Positions 33,047 to 45,076 are shown, counted from the stretch's first letter. The stretch: 64,000 nucleotides of DNA from Limanda limanda (GCF_963576545.1 NC_083647.1:5127507-5191506); one strand, 5' to 3'. Numbers and translations are program-made. Notes: a model not told the origin generated them from the sequence alone.

Positions 33047-36037
33047 TGTTGGGCCTACCAGGGACAAAGAGGCCACAGACCTGAGGCCTTGTGTGACATT
33101 CCAATCCATGTTACAGTATTCTGGAGGGAAAAGGGTGAAGCCCCCAAACTACAGTGACCCCTGCTGTGTCTCTAGCCGCGCCTCAGATTTGATCTCTGAC
33201 CCCCCTATTGGCCTGAGACCTTTAGCCCCGCCGGAGGGGGGGAGCCAGTTCACAGATACTATTTAACTTCAGACTCATCTCAAATCTTTCTTTCCGGTTC
33301 CAGATACAGTAGAGCTAGCATCTCAGTTTAGTTAGTGTAGAGGACACAAAGGAAACACATCTTGCAGCTGTTTGACCTTTCTTAAGTTTTACTTCTAAAA
33401 CTTATCTTTTTGTAGTTCACTTTTAGTCTAAAGCTACCTTTTTCTAATCCAGTTTAAGCTTAACTTCTTTTTTAGTACATCGTAAGCTTATTTTTCCTTA
33501 AAGCTTTTAATTTGAATAAGCTTCTTTTTAAGTTGCTTTTATTTTGAAGAGAGCGCGGCAGAGAATCCCCTCACTCGCTGGCCGAGCTCAGAGACATTTC
33601 CCCCGCCATCTACGGACAATCCGGACACAGGTGTCCCTTCCTGCAGACGGGCACAGACTTTGCCACGGAGAACGAGAAGCATCCTCTCCGAATTCGGCCC
33701 GGCGTCATCTCATCGCCACCTCCGCGATCATCGCTCTGAGGCCAGGAAATCATCCACTTCCTCCTTCCGGAATTCGCGCTACCACGGTCGTGCACGAAAC
33801 CCCGCGAAGCAACACGAAGTAAGAGACATATGTCTGGGCATAGTTTAGTTTTATACTTAGTGTGTCTTATTTGAGTGTAAATTGATAGAAAGACCGCCGT
33901 GTCGATCTTATTGTGAAAAGCGCGCGGTGACGACCCGGCGCTTCCGGTTTGATTCGGCTCCCTTCAGGTCGGCCTCACTGAGTCGTGAATCTGTTAAAAG
34001 GACACCTCTCACGTAACTGGTTTGCCGGTTTCACTGTGAGATCGCCTCTGACGGCGTTAAGATCATCTCCGATCTGTGTTACTACTTGTTCTCTCTCTCT
34101 CTCTCTGTTGTTCTCTCACATCCGCCGACACACACATCCTCGCACACACACACACACAGTCACCTTATACCTAGCCATTCCGATACCCAGAGCCCCTGAA
34201 CGCACCTCGACGCCGTTCGGCTCTAGAGCTAAACAAAGACAAAGAACCCCATTTTTCCTCTCTCAGCCTTTGTCTCACGAGTGTTTAAGTCGGCCATCTT
34301 TGACCATCTTGGCTCTAAGCCCTCGACGCCATTCGGCTAAAGCTAAGCTAAGATAAAGAATCCCTTTGTTCTCACTCAGCCTTTGTCTCACGTGGGTTCA
34401 AGTCGGCCATCTTTGATCAGTCTGATTCTAAGCCACATGGTCCGGCGGGCATCGACTGTAATAAATATCGAGGCCTGCCTCCATTGAGGACTGTTGCGGG
34501 TGGAAATCAAAGGCAGGAGGCGTCGTTCTCAAGTTCAAATTAAGCAGGTTTATTCAGAGGTCACAGGTCAGGAAACTGCGGTGTCTAGCAAATGATCATG
34601 CATGGTCCACTGATCCTGTACAGGAAAAAATGGCGGTGAGGCAGAGTACGCAGAAAGCTTATATATTGATACTGGGCATGACAGATTTTCTTCTTGGATT
34701 GGGATTGGTCGGATCTCGTCGGGTCGTCCTCCTGGCGTCGTTTGGTCCTCCTCCTGGCGTTGCGTGATGACGTGCAAGCCGTGTTGCGGTTACTAAAGTT
34801 CATGAGCATATTGCCTCGCGTGTGCGCTTATTTTATGTGTGTGTGAAGTGAAGTGAGGTCATAGAAAACTGTGAGAAAGGCATGAAAACCTCTAGTATAA
34901 TCTGTCCGCTGTGTGTGTGTGAGGGAGTCTCAGAACTAATATAATGAAGTGATTCATGAAGCCAGAGGTTTGAAAACCTGTTATCTGTCCGCTATGCCAG
35001 ACTCCCTTTTTAAGGAGTATGAAACATTCTGAGGTTGAGAAGCAGGAGAAGAACTATGTGTTATGTTTGTGTGTTTACGCTATGTGTATCTGACTACACG
35101 TTAAAGTGTGTGTGAACAGTGCTGTATTGTCAACAGGACTCTAAACTTCTTAGGCGACTCCGCTATCTTGAGTTGTAGTTCTGGCGTATGACATCACCAA
35201 TTTTGTAGTCAACCCCCAGGGTTAAGCCGGCCCTCTTAAGACTCGTGAGTCATCGACCCCCCTTCTTCCTCTCTCACACACACACACACACACATACAAA
35301 CACAGCTTTATCAGAAGTATTGCAGTGTGATATATTGTGATGAATGTGATGTGGCTGTATTGTGTAAAGTGAAGAATCATTTTGAACAACATTGACTTTT
35401 ATAGCTTCTTTTTAATAAATCCTCTTTTATACTTAAAGTATTTGGATCTTGTGATTATTTGTTCATGACATTGTGAACACAGTTGGATAACTATAGCCAG
35501 TGCTCGAACTCAAGCCTTCACTGTTAATTATATAATCCTTATTATCAATTTAACTTTATCAGATGAGACTGATATTTATAGATTAAGTTGTTGGTCCCTG
35601 TTTACCAGGGTGGTGCCCTCTTCGAGTATTAATATAGATAGTATTATTCTTAAATTGATAATTTTATTGTTTTGACTAATTATTTCATTATTCTTGGTTG
35701 ATAACCTTAACATTGTTAATTGATAGCTTGTACTTTCTAATTGATAATTACTTGTTTTTCATTAATAGTTGTTATTCGTTGATTGATTATTCTTAAGTTT
35801 TTCATTGATTATTTAATTCTTTGATAAACTTTATTATTCTCAAATTAATGATTTAATAATTCTTAATTGTTAAACTTCCTTATTTACTCATTAATAGTTT
35901 TATTGTTATTTGATTACTGATCATCTTCAATTAATAATCTAATTATTTTTAGATAAATAATCTTTATTGTTTCAATAATCATATTCCATGATTATTGATA
36001 ATTAGCCAACATCGAGTCACCCTTCTATTGCACAACA
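33047..36037 (+). repeat. 3' LTR of the provirus, with nested solo LTR
   Basis: It matches the 5' LTR along its length, with small indels: an extra CTAGCCGCGC near 33173, a missing block near 33722, and an extra stretch of about 60 bp near 35520. It carries a 644-bp insertion at 34492-35135, which accounts for most of the difference in length (2991 versus 2263 bp). Confidence 0.9.
34492..35135 (-). mobile_element. Solo LTR nested in the 3' LTR
   Basis: The insertion starts TGTTGCGGG and ends GTCAACA and is flanked by GGAC on both sides (34488-34491 and 35136-35139). The 5' LTR has the empty site with a single GGAC at 22268-22271. Read on the minus strand it has a TATA box (CAATATATAAG, plus-strand position about 34658) and an AATAAA signal (34549-34554), the layout of a retroviral LTR. 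It belongs to a different family from the host provirus. Confidence 0.85.
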
Positions 36038-36041
36038 TCGC

Positions 36042-36330
36042 ACAGAGGAAACTGGAGGATGAGCTGATAAAGACTGAAACAAAGAAGGGACAAGCTTCCA
36101 CCAAATCATACCTCGCCTTCTTTGAGAAGCTGAGTGAGTCAGACAGCGAGCTGGAGAGTGTTGGGAGGATGTGGAGGAGAGAGGAGCAGCAGCTGGCGAC
36201 AGTGAAGGTGTAGAACGAAGACAAACTCATGAACCAGCAGACAAATCATTGCTCAAAGAAGAGACGGATGAGTAGATTGTAGTTTGTCCTGAAACCTCAA
36301 CCTTTTCCCTTCTGAATTAAATACATGAGT
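36042..36330 (+). pseudogene. Coiled-coil gene or retrocopy, 3' part
   Basis: This continues the sequence interrupted at 20835. It encodes QRKLEDELIKTETKKGQAST, FFEKLSESDSELESVGRMWR and EEQQLATVKV, then TAG at 36211-36213. An ATTAAA poly(A)-like signal occurs near 36317. The stretch is open and rich in Glu/Lys, supporting a coiled coil. The parent gene is not recognised. Confidence 0.5.
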
Positions 36331-36539
36331 GTGAATCGTTTACTTTGCTACTATTCCCAACAACCCAACACAGCAAAAGAAGACAAACAATGTTTCTTTC
36401 ATTTTTGACAATTGGTTTCATTTATATAATAACTATGACAATAAATAACCTTGTCAGTTAGTCTTCATATTTATTTTAACTGTTTGGAGATGATAAATGT
36501 AAAAATCACGACATTAGGCAACTATCTGTTTTGTAAACC

Positions 36540-37100
36540 TTGAAGATTTCACAGCATCTTTTGTGTAACAATGTAAATTTTAAGTTGTTCGCTTGTTTAC
36601 AAATGATACAAAGATTTGTTGGAAGCATTTTAAAACAGATGGATAAGTGGAGCTACAATCACTATGGACTGACTGGAGTTAATAGATTTAAACTGCTCAT
36701 CTTTCTGAGTGGACTTCAATCTGAAGGTGCAGCTGCACAGGTGTCAGGAGAGAGATCTGTGGCAGTGGTTTCAGGAAAATCAGTATGTCCAGGATATCAA
36801 ATCGTGTCATAATCTGCTCCCCCTATTAACAGGTGAAATAAAAAATCAGCCTGAAAAACAGTTTTTCGTCCTGGTCCCGAGTAGGAATGTTAAAGGCTCC
36901 TGCATCTTTCAGAGAGTTGCTGTGGGGACACAGTTTGAGTGCAGGTCCCAGTTTCAGGTTCATGTTCATGGTGCTGACCAGGTGATCCTCGTGAGAAGCA
37001 GCAGAGCCTGACCGTCGATTTCCTGCGAACGAAACTCTTCAGCTACAACTCGACCGCCTGGAGAAAGGAGAAGAATACAGAGAATCCAAGTGTCAGCTCT
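36540..37100 (+). other. Unrecognised open frame, possible gene remnant
   Basis: A 100-codon frame (36709-37011) encodes MDFNLKVQLHRCQERDLWQW, FFVLVPSRNVKGSC and QFQVHVHGADQVIL. The composition is protein-like rather than repeat-like, but no intron borders or family match are evident. It may be another exon or a fragment of a retrocopy. ATT/AAT triplet repeats follow at about 37150-37250. Confidence 0.3.
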
Positions 37101-37322
37101 GGGCAGTTATAATGAAAACATAAGAGTGTAAAGATGTTGATTATTAATCATAGCAGCAACAATTCATATAATAATAAATGAATACGTTTTATTATTATTA
37201 TAATAATAATATTGACATTGCTATTAATATGAATAATAATAGTAGAGAGACTATGGGAAGAAAACGGCACATAGTTAGTGACATGTAGTCAAATTAATAA
37301 ATGAATGTGGGGGCAGAGAGAC

Positions 37323-37804
37323 TGTTACGGTTTGTTGAATAGAGATGGACCCAGATGCAGAGATTTTAAAATAAAAAAGGTAATTTAATTAAATAAGTTC
37401 TTTTAACTAAACAAAACATTAACACTAACAGGTAACAAACTGGAAAAAAACAAAACACAACAAAGCTTACGCAGGGATTCAAAGATGAAGAAGCTCAGGA
37501 GATCAGGCCAGCACCATGGAAGACAGCGGGTAGAAAAACAAACGATCCGACAAAGGGAAACACAGAGGCTTAAATACACAGGGAAGGCAGGGGCAATTGA
37601 ACACAGGTATAACACATGAGGGCAGGGCTGACAAAGACAGGAAGTGAAGACGGAAACAACACACGGAACAGAGACTACAAAATAAGACAGGAAACAGAAA
37701 CAGAGTGGGCAGACATGAAAACAACTAGAACACACACAACAGAGATCTAAAACAGAAAACACTTAGAGACTGAAATAAACAAACTGAAATGACAGAACAT
37801 GACA
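37323..37804 (-). mobile_element. Solo LTR, same family as 6783 and 56181
   Basis: Plus-strand ends are TGTTACGG and GACAGAACATGACA. The phrase GATGGACCCAGATGCAGAG and the reversed TATA region (GGCTTAAATACACAGGG) match the 56-kb LTR. The flanks are GAGAC and GAGAG, an imperfect 5-bp duplication. Confidence 0.7.
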
Positions 37805-37869
37805 GAGAGAGAGAAGGGGAGAAGTGCCCAGTGCATGATGGGAGTTCCCCAAGCTGTCTAGGCCTAAAG

Positions 37870-38382
37870 CAGTGGTTCTCAAAGTGGTTTTAAATTAAAA
37901 AAGAAAAAAAATTCCTCACTCGTTCCTTAGTTATACCTTCCTGCACGTGCAGTAGGCCTAATCGTAACCTAATCTAAGGAGTAATTTGCTCAAGTCTTTA
38001 GAAAGCTTGTTGCCCCAAGAGCTAGCCTTCTAGCTAGCTAACTTCTTCCAACTGCAGCTTGCCCTTTTCTCCTTAACACCTACCTTTTCAGCTTCAATCA
38101 TCCACCGTGTTGCAACAAATAAAACACCAGCACTCAAATATACTATACTGTGCTGTCCTTGCCTACATTGTGTCCTGTTTGTTTTGTTAGGAACCATTGC
38201 ATAGCACAGCCTTATTCATTGTTCGTGTGCAAGTCGCTCACAGCCACACATACAAACACACTCACAAGAACACGACGTTGCAATTAGAACTTTATTATTT
38301 TCAAACACCCTGTACTATGGACAAGTTTCTGATTCGTAAAAGCTTTGGGGGGGCCCAGCTTGCAAAAGTTTGAGAACCCCTG
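37870..38382. mobile_element. hAT-type non-autonomous transposon
   Basis: Ends are CAGTGGTTCTCAAAGT and TTTGAGAACCCCTG, a standard hAT terminal inverted repeat. The 8-bp flanks GCCTAAAG and GACTAGTG match at five positions only, so the duplication has decayed. No transposase remains. Confidence 0.7.
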
Positions 38383-38650
38383 GACTAGTGGCCCTTTTGT
38401 TCAACCATTTACAACAGAAACCTGCTAGTAACTCTATGCACCTCACTAGTAGCACCAAAGTCCCTACTAGTTGGCTTTTTGCTGGACTAGTGGCAAAGTT
38501 GAAAGGTTGCTTATTATCATGTTAAGATTTATTGGGATTTTCTGGAAAAAGTTGACAAAAGCATTAAACAGCATTTCGTTTATATTAAATGACTACTGCA
38601 TGACAAATAATGTCTTTATCTCGGACTCCAGCTACATTGTTCTCAATCAG

Positions 38651-40560
38651 GTTTCTCTCTAAGATACAAAAGTGCAAGACTGCAGGGGACCTGACTGCAC
38701 TTCAGCAAGATTTGGGTGACTGGATCTCTGAGTGCGGCATCCCAGGCATATTTAGTGCAACATATGAAGACATCCCAAAAATCTATACGTATGTGGTGAA
38801 GCACTACCTCTTTCTTAGGTAAATACATACACAAATGAAATGAGCTGTACTGTACAATACAATAGTAGTCAATATAAAACATTCATTTATTGTACGTATG
38901 AGCTGGAAATTTGTATAATGTACATATGGAAAATATCAGTATTATATATCAGTTTAGTAATTGTTATATTTTGTTCACAAATGCATACATACTTGTAAGA
39001 TCATGTGTAATCAAGGCATTGTGACTTGGTAACATTCAGAAGTTTGGAATCACAGAAATGTTTATGTATGTATTTGTTCATTTGGGACAAAGGTTGATAC
39101 TTTTAATACCTCAATGCAGCACCAAATAGATCAAAAATAATAATGATGTTATTGATAATGCCATCTAAGGATCATTTGAGCATTTGTTATTTGTTGTTTG
39201 CTAGACATGTACTTTTCCACTTGCACGGGTTCAGTCTGTGCTTTCTCTTGTCTTTCTCTCCTGGCTGCTGAGACTACCAAGCCGCTGTTAACATATACAT
39301 TACAAACTGATTTCATCCAGTAATAGTCATTTGTATAATAATTGTATAATTATAACAGTAATGTACATGTTTTGTCTCTGTTGGTTTATAGAACGGCCAA
39401 GATGATCCTCCAGTTAACCGATTGAGTCAATGCATTTGGGAAACTGTGAGACGTTTTAAAGGCCAAATGGATAGCATTGCTGTTATTCACAAACATGCAG
39501 GAACCCTTACCATTTTCGACTACAGCTACAGCAGTAGAGGAAGCAACCATCTTGAGGCAGAGGAGGACACCATCTACTGCTGGGAGATGGTGCTGAACAT
39601 GATTGAAGGTACATTTGGTACATACCTGTGGGGAAATTGTGGCGCAATAATCAGGATCTTATAAAAATAAATGACACAATACTCAAACATAAAGGTACAC
39701 TTGAAATGTACTATGAAAGATGGCAAATAGTCATAGTGTTATTGTGGGAGTTTTCAAATTTCTAACAATGCAGGTCCCGACCACACTGCGTTGTGTTCTG
39801 GTGCACAATGACATGCTGGACACAGGGGTATCTAGCTGAACTCGGGTTTATTCCTGTGATGTAACCAAAGAAGCTAAAAGGCTGTCACATGGATTCATCT
39901 CTTCCCATCAACACTCCTATCGCAGTCAAATACAGCGCAGACTGATGAGAGACTGGAGCTTATGCGGTACTTACTCCAACCCTCAAAATAAAAGCTCAAC
40001 ATTTGTCAAAAAATTACAAAACAAAAGTGAAGAAATGCAAATTAATACTTTACTCCCAATACCAAGAAAAATTTATGTAAAACTGGTGAAATATTTTGGT
40101 TTCAATTAATATTTATGAATTAATATAATTAATATACATTATAAAACTACACAAACTATAGGAATATTTTTAATTACTGAGGTTACTTACTATCTGTTAC
40201 CTTCACATAACCTACATTTTTGAGATTTTTTTTGGGGGCTGGCATAAAATATAGTCTTGTTAGACAATCGATTTTATAAATGAATGCAAATGTTACTTAT
40301 ATTTTACTTTTTTCATGGCAGACAAAGAAAGTGTATTGACGTATGAAGAGCTCCTCATCTTCATCACTGGAGCGGATGAGGTTCAGGCGTGGGCTTCACA
40401 AACAAACCCAGCATAGACTTTTTCCGGCAAGAGGCAGGCCAACGTCAGATGCCATATGCATCGACCTGCATGATGTGTTTGTAACTGCCGAGAGGCATCA
40501 CGGAGGAGGAGGAACTCCACCAAATGCTTCCCGCATTTTCTTTTTTTTATTAAAGAGTTT
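38651..40560 (+). pseudogene. HECT-domain (G2E3-like) gene remnant
   Basis: Three exon-like blocks are visible. Block 38651-38818 encodes CKTAGDLTALQQDLGDWISE and GIPGIFSATYEDIPKIYTYV. Block 39392-39608 encodes RRFKGQMDSIAVIHKHAG and EAEEDTIYCWEMVLNMIE. Block 40322 onward encodes TYEELLIFITGADEV and, after a frame break, FRQEAGQRQMPYASTCMMCL. The phrase YASTC matches the active-site Cys region of HECT ubiquitin ligases, and the order resembles multicopy G2E3-like genes of fish. Blocks two and three join in phase with GT-AG borders. Blocks one and two do not, and block three has a stop near 40416, so it is probably a decayed copy. Confidence 0.6.
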
Positions 40561-40689
40561 GATTTAGAAATGTCCTACATTAAGTTTGTTAGTACTGTAA
40601 ACATTTAATGGTTATTTCTTTGTGCAGATGTGATGGAGAAGGCGGAGGAGAAAAAGTCTTTTTAAAATAAATTTGAAAATATTCATGTG

Positions 40690-41650
40690 TTTCGTGTGAC
40701 TCTTATTTTAGTACACTGCCTCCGTGCCAACTACTTGGCATATCTAGTACGCCATCCCTCCCTGAAGCAGCACCCCTTGCCAATCGGACATGGATGGCAG
40801 TTGCTGGTTGGTCATTGTCGCCCTGTCCGCTAAACACGACCTGCTCTTCCAACTCATCTACCTGCATAGGATTCTAGTGAGGCAGAATGCTCTGATTTGG
40901 ACTAATCTTATATATATCAATGCCCTTATTATTCACCAGTTACATTGTTAGAATAATGTGTAGCATTTAACAGCATGAAAGCATGCTGTAATTAACAATT
41001 TTATGTCTTTTTTTAATGACTAATTTTAATGATTTAAGGTGTTTTTCGTTCCTTTAAGTTAGTTATTAAATAAAACTTATTTCTGATATTCTTTGTTTTT
41101 GTCCTTCCATAAGTAATGTATAAAGGCCGTACACAACCCATCTTCTGGAGACCTGGGGGATGATTTGTGTATAAAACTTTACATTTTGCTCTCCCGGATG
41201 GTGGGCATCTTGGATTTTGGAGTCAACAGATTGTCTTAATGTCAAACACTGCATGAAAACAAGCGTTTGTGTCAATCTGTGTCGCATCCTTCGGTTAACG
41301 ACTTTCACACGTATCTGCAGGCAGCAAAGGAAACTCTGCAGTTTTCAAGCCTGAGAGCTGTTTTGAGGTGACCCCCCCTACTCCTACGCCTAGAGGACGC
41401 TTTCACATGCAAATGACAATGCTCTGAGCTTCACAAATGAAAATTAGGATAGTTCCCCTCAGAGCAGATAACACCTCTTTCTAAGAGTATACTAAACTAT
41501 CTGGCAGAGTGAACCAGGCTGAAAATATATATAAAACCTGAAATTTTAAATTGTTCTTAAATAAGTAAGTGTGCTATAATGAATTACATTGTATACCACG
41601 AACAAAGGTCAATGCTGTCAAATTAAACAATGCACTTATTTCAAATTTTT
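40690..41650. other. Non-coding stretch
   Basis: A minus-strand frame near 40690-40880 reads MQVDELEEQVVFSGQGDND and could be the tail of a transposase-like protein, but I cannot assign it. The rest is AT-rich without recognisable features. Confidence 0.35.
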
Positions 41651-41729
41651 ATTGTCATCCAAAACAATCCTGAATCTCAACAACTGTACAGAGTGGCATG
41701 ATTACAGTCACTTTTTCAATTGTGCTGGT

Positions 41730-42750
41730 TAAATGCACAGAGGATTTGTCAACCACACCTCTACCAGCAAAGAAATGTTTGCTGTTCCCTGGAGGAGAAG
41801 ATGAGTGCGTGGGAAGCAGAGCCGCGGGCCCGGTGTGGACGAGTCGAGCCGGAGAAGACGGGCGCACAGTCCCTGAGTTACGGTGAGAGCTAAACTAAAC
41901 GGAGCCGCCATGCTAACTACTAAGCTAACCCTACATCTGAAAAGCATGTCCGCCACTTTGGGATAGCGAGAAAGTTGCTAAAATACGAATACAGCATCGA
42001 GTGCTGGAGCAGATCTAGTGCATGTGTAAATATGTATGAATTACTTAGATGTAACAGTTTGTTCTCGTTAAGTTTTTTCATCGTGACTTTTTTCTGTATG
42101 TTTTCACAGCCCCCCCCCCCCCCCCACAACGAGGCGGTCACTGTGCGTGAGGCCGAGACGCTGAAAGTCCGGATTTAAAGTGCAGAAAATTAAGCCATTG
42201 AATGGAAGTAACTGTTTATGAATTGTTTTGGTGTTTTTTTGCTGTGGATCTTCCAGCGGTGATGCAGCGCGGCTATTTCCGTTTATTAATAATAAACTCA
42301 TGTTACTGGTGTTTTCCAGCTGCCTGTCCATGACGTACTAAGACACACTATGAGCCAGTTTGATCCGACCAGACCTTACATCAGCATTGAGGAGTTGTCG
42401 GAGAAGAAAGAGGGTAAGGTTATATTCATTAAATAATTTTCCAGTTACATGTAAAGGTGTATGTTGTCATTGAACTGTGCTAATTTTACTGAATGTGTTT
42501 ACAGCTGATTGAAGCGGGACAGATGACATGGATCCATCCTTCCACAGCCAGGAGCGCACCGACCTGTGTCCCACACTTCATATAAGACTGGAAGCTACAC
42601 TGATCTCACAGCTACACACCACAGACGATTCAGGCAGAGCACCACAAAGAAGTCATGACCCAGAGGCTGCAGAGAAACATTTCAAGCCTCACCTGAGTTT
42701 TTGTACAATATTTTTGCTGTATGTAAATAAAGCTTTCACTCCACATATAC
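41730..42750 (+). other. Candidate small transcript with a 23-codon ORF
   Basis: A GC-rich first exon ends at GTTACG followed by GTGAGAG (about 41881). A later exon starts after TTTTCCAG at 42320 and ends at 42413 before GTAAGG. The last exon starts after TTTACAG at 42505. The ATG at 42350 opens MSQFDPTRPYISIEE and stops at 42510-42512 after crossing the last intron. AATAAA occurs near 42725. Splice sites and the poly(A) signal are good, but the peptide is very short, so this may be a non-coding host transcript, a micropeptide gene or a partial copy of a larger gene. A C-run of about 16 sits beside a possible acceptor near 42110. Confidence 0.35.
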
Positions 42751-42899
42751 CTTGTTCACATTTGTTCCCTGTACAATATGTTCACCTATAACATCAAGCA
42801 TCACATGAATGTTTAGTTTTAATTAACTGCAGTGCTTTTGGTAAAGGCTTACTAATAAATAATAATAAATATTAATATATACATTTTTATTATTAATAT

Positions 42900-43600
42900 T
42901 GTGTGGGAGGGGCTTACCCCACGTGCGGAATGCTGTGACCCCACGTGTGCACTGCAATGACCCATAAGGTGACCAATAGCAACACTTCTACCAACCAATC
43001 ACGAGTGACATTAGTTTCAAGGGTCTGTGGTATCCTCCAATGGTGAGTAGAGAGAGGTTCTAGCCAGCGGCTGGACTCCGATTCATATGCTAATTAGATC
43101 ACACGTCGCGATCGGTCCGCGCGGCGGAGCGAGCCCCCCCACGGCTCTCTCCTTTTGTTCTCCAAATCCCCCTTAAGGTCCGCAAACGCCAATAGACCCA
43201 CCTTATCTTCACTGGCGAACGCCGAGGTAACATCATGGAAACAGTTGGTTACAGCAGGGGATCAGGCCTGTCCGAAGAGGTTCACTGTGACAATAATACT
43301 GCTTTTCGTCTAGTGAAAATGATGTCAGAATCACAATCCGTATGGTCAATTTACCACAAAAAGTGTATTCATACATTATTATAGGTGCTCTGGTAAAAAA
43401 GTCACTTTTCCAGGTGCTGGCTGCCATTTTTGATTCAGCCCTCTAGCAAAAAATGCCGACATGTTTGCGAGGGACATGGGGGCTACATTTTTTATAAAAA
43501 AAAGGTGCAAAGAAGTCAAATCTGTCGTCAAAACATATTAGCCAGATATTGGTCACGGACTTGAGGTTCCTGACCCTACTAAACACTACATCGTTTTGAC
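42900..43600. other. Non-coding stretch with a CpG-rich patch
   Basis: The section 42960-43150 has CCAAT-like words (ACCAATAGC, CCAATCAC), an octamer-like ATGCTAAT and a CpG-rich patch (GTCGCGATCGGTCCGCGCGG). It looks promoter-like or could be part of an LTR, but no linked transcript is visible. Confidence 0.3.
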
Positions 43601-43654
43601 AAGGTTTTGTCATCCAGGACTTGTTTTGGACAAGGTGAGTTTATTCTATATTTA

Positions 43655-43801
43655 GCCTCGAGCCTTGAAACAAACCCGTTCTTCAGGGCAGGCTTTGGAC
43701 TGTTGGGGATCGGGACAACAGTTGTAGTGGCCAAGACAGTGGCCCGAAAGGGAATAAACTTCTTATCCAGAAGGTTCACAGTCTCCGTGAAGGTCCCCTT
43801 A
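43655..43801 (+). pseudogene. BCS1-like N-terminal fragment
   Basis: The frame encodes SSLETNPFFRAGFGLLGIGT, then AKTVARKG and SRRFTVSVKVPL. The pattern NP(F/Y)F.AGFGL.G.GT ... ARKG ... RR ... VP is the start of the BCS1 mitochondrial AAA chaperone, containing its single membrane segment. Only this N-terminal part is present and no AAA domain follows, so it is a fragment. The next bases encode a hAT transposase piece instead. Confidence 0.6.
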
Positions 43802-43808
43802 ACTAAGC

Positions 43809-43883
43809 TGGGACATGTGCGTCGGTATCACAACTGATGGTGCTGCCTGCATGACAGGAAACAACTCAGGGGTTGTTACTTGA
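43809..43883 (+). pseudogene. hAT transposase fragment
   Basis: A second frame, beginning eight bases after the BCS1-like part, reads WDMCVGITTDGAACMTGNNS and ends at TGA. The TDGA..M.G..SG motif is typical of the catalytic core of hAT/ZBED-type transposases. Flanking transposase sequence is absent. Confidence 0.6.
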
Positions 43884-44609
43884 GAAAGCGCAGAATGCAA
43901 CTTGGAACCATTGTTTTTTTGCATAAAATAAAATCAAAAATACAATAACTCAAAGAAACACACTAAAAATAAAATCAAAAACTGAAAACATGTTACGGTG
44001 TCACTGTGTTTCGCACCTCCAGACGCGATTCGACCCTCTCTGGTCTTCTTACGGTGTTATTAGGCATGTGAAAAAGCAAAATATTTCTATCTGAGCTGTG
44101 AAGTCCATCCACTACAACATCCAGAGCAAGAGTGAGTGAGGACACTGAGGGCTCTTATTTATAGGCTGCCTCTCACAGACTCCTCCCCCTTGTCGATTCC
44201 ATAGTGATCCTTTACTAAACTGTGAATAAAAATTTACTTATTTATAACATCATTCATGATACTGTGTATCTATGAATATATTATTGTTTTATTGGACTTA
44301 GTGATATATTTATTTATTTATGTTCTATTTAAGATAAAATTGTGACTTTAAACGATTTTTGTATCTATAAACTGTGATTGTTTTAACTCACATATCAAAT
44401 TACATGTTATTAATTTGAGTTGTGTACATCCATATATTGTTGTAATAAATCATGTTATTACTACTTTGACGTCAATGATTTGTCTTTTTTTTTATAACTG
44501 AACTGTGACTTGTGATTTTAAGCGAATTTCGTATAGATAAACTGTGATTGTTTTAACTTACATATCACATATTATTTATTTCCTTAGTGTTTATTTGAGT
44601 TGTCTACAG
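43884..44609. other. Non-coding, AT-rich stretch
   Basis: A partial duplication is visible: AACTGTGATTGTTTTAACT followed by ACATATCA occurs near 44370 and again near 44540. No gene is seen. Confidence 0.4.
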
Positions 44610-45076
44610 CAGTGGTTCCCAACCTTTATTCAGTGATGTACCCCCTGTGAATTTTTTTTTCAGCCAAGTACCCCCTAACCAGCGCAAAGCATTTTTTGGT
44701 TTCGCTGTGTCTGATTTATTAAACTTTGTAACTACACTTTCAAATTTCAAACATTTGAGAATACATCAACAAAACATTTACAACTCCTTCCATGTGCATA
44801 ACATTGCTCATTTGTAGTGGTCTCTCTTGAACTACTTGGAAATAAAAATATTTAATGGGTCTTGGTTTTTTAGGATAATGAAAATGAATAGCCTACTGAA
44901 TATACTATTCAGTTTATGAACTTACACTTATATTTTATTGAATATTTATTAAATAACTATTTTTAAAGGATTTTTCAATGGATGCTAATTTTAAATATAT
45001 ACATTTATCTCAAGTACCCCCTGGAGTGCCTTCACGTACCCCCAGGGGTACAAGTACCCCCATTTGAGAACCACTG
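44610..45076. mobile_element. hAT-type non-autonomous transposon, exact target duplication
   Basis: Ends are CAGTGGTTCCCAACC and TTTGAGAACCACTG. The flanks GTCTACAG at 44602-44609 and 45077-45084 are an exact 8-bp duplication fitting the hAT pattern nTnnnnAn. Internal GTACCCCC words recur. There is no coding capacity. Confidence 0.9.

Larger units (their letters stand above)
20836..36037 (+). mobile_element. Endogenous retrovirus, Ty3/gypsy-like with env (15.2 kb)
   Basis: A complete proviral layout is present: 5' LTR, leader, gag, pol, env, polypurine tract, 3' LTR. The element starts TGTTG and ends CAACA and is flanked by the exact 4-bp duplication TCGC (20832-20835 and 36038-36041). The LTRs are close copies, differing mainly by small indels and one nested insertion, so integration seems fairly recent. 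Pol order is protease, RT, RNase H, integrase. A second RNase H and an envelope gene make it retrovirus-like. At least six frame breaks and one stop show that this copy cannot encode its full set of proteins. Confidence 0.9.
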
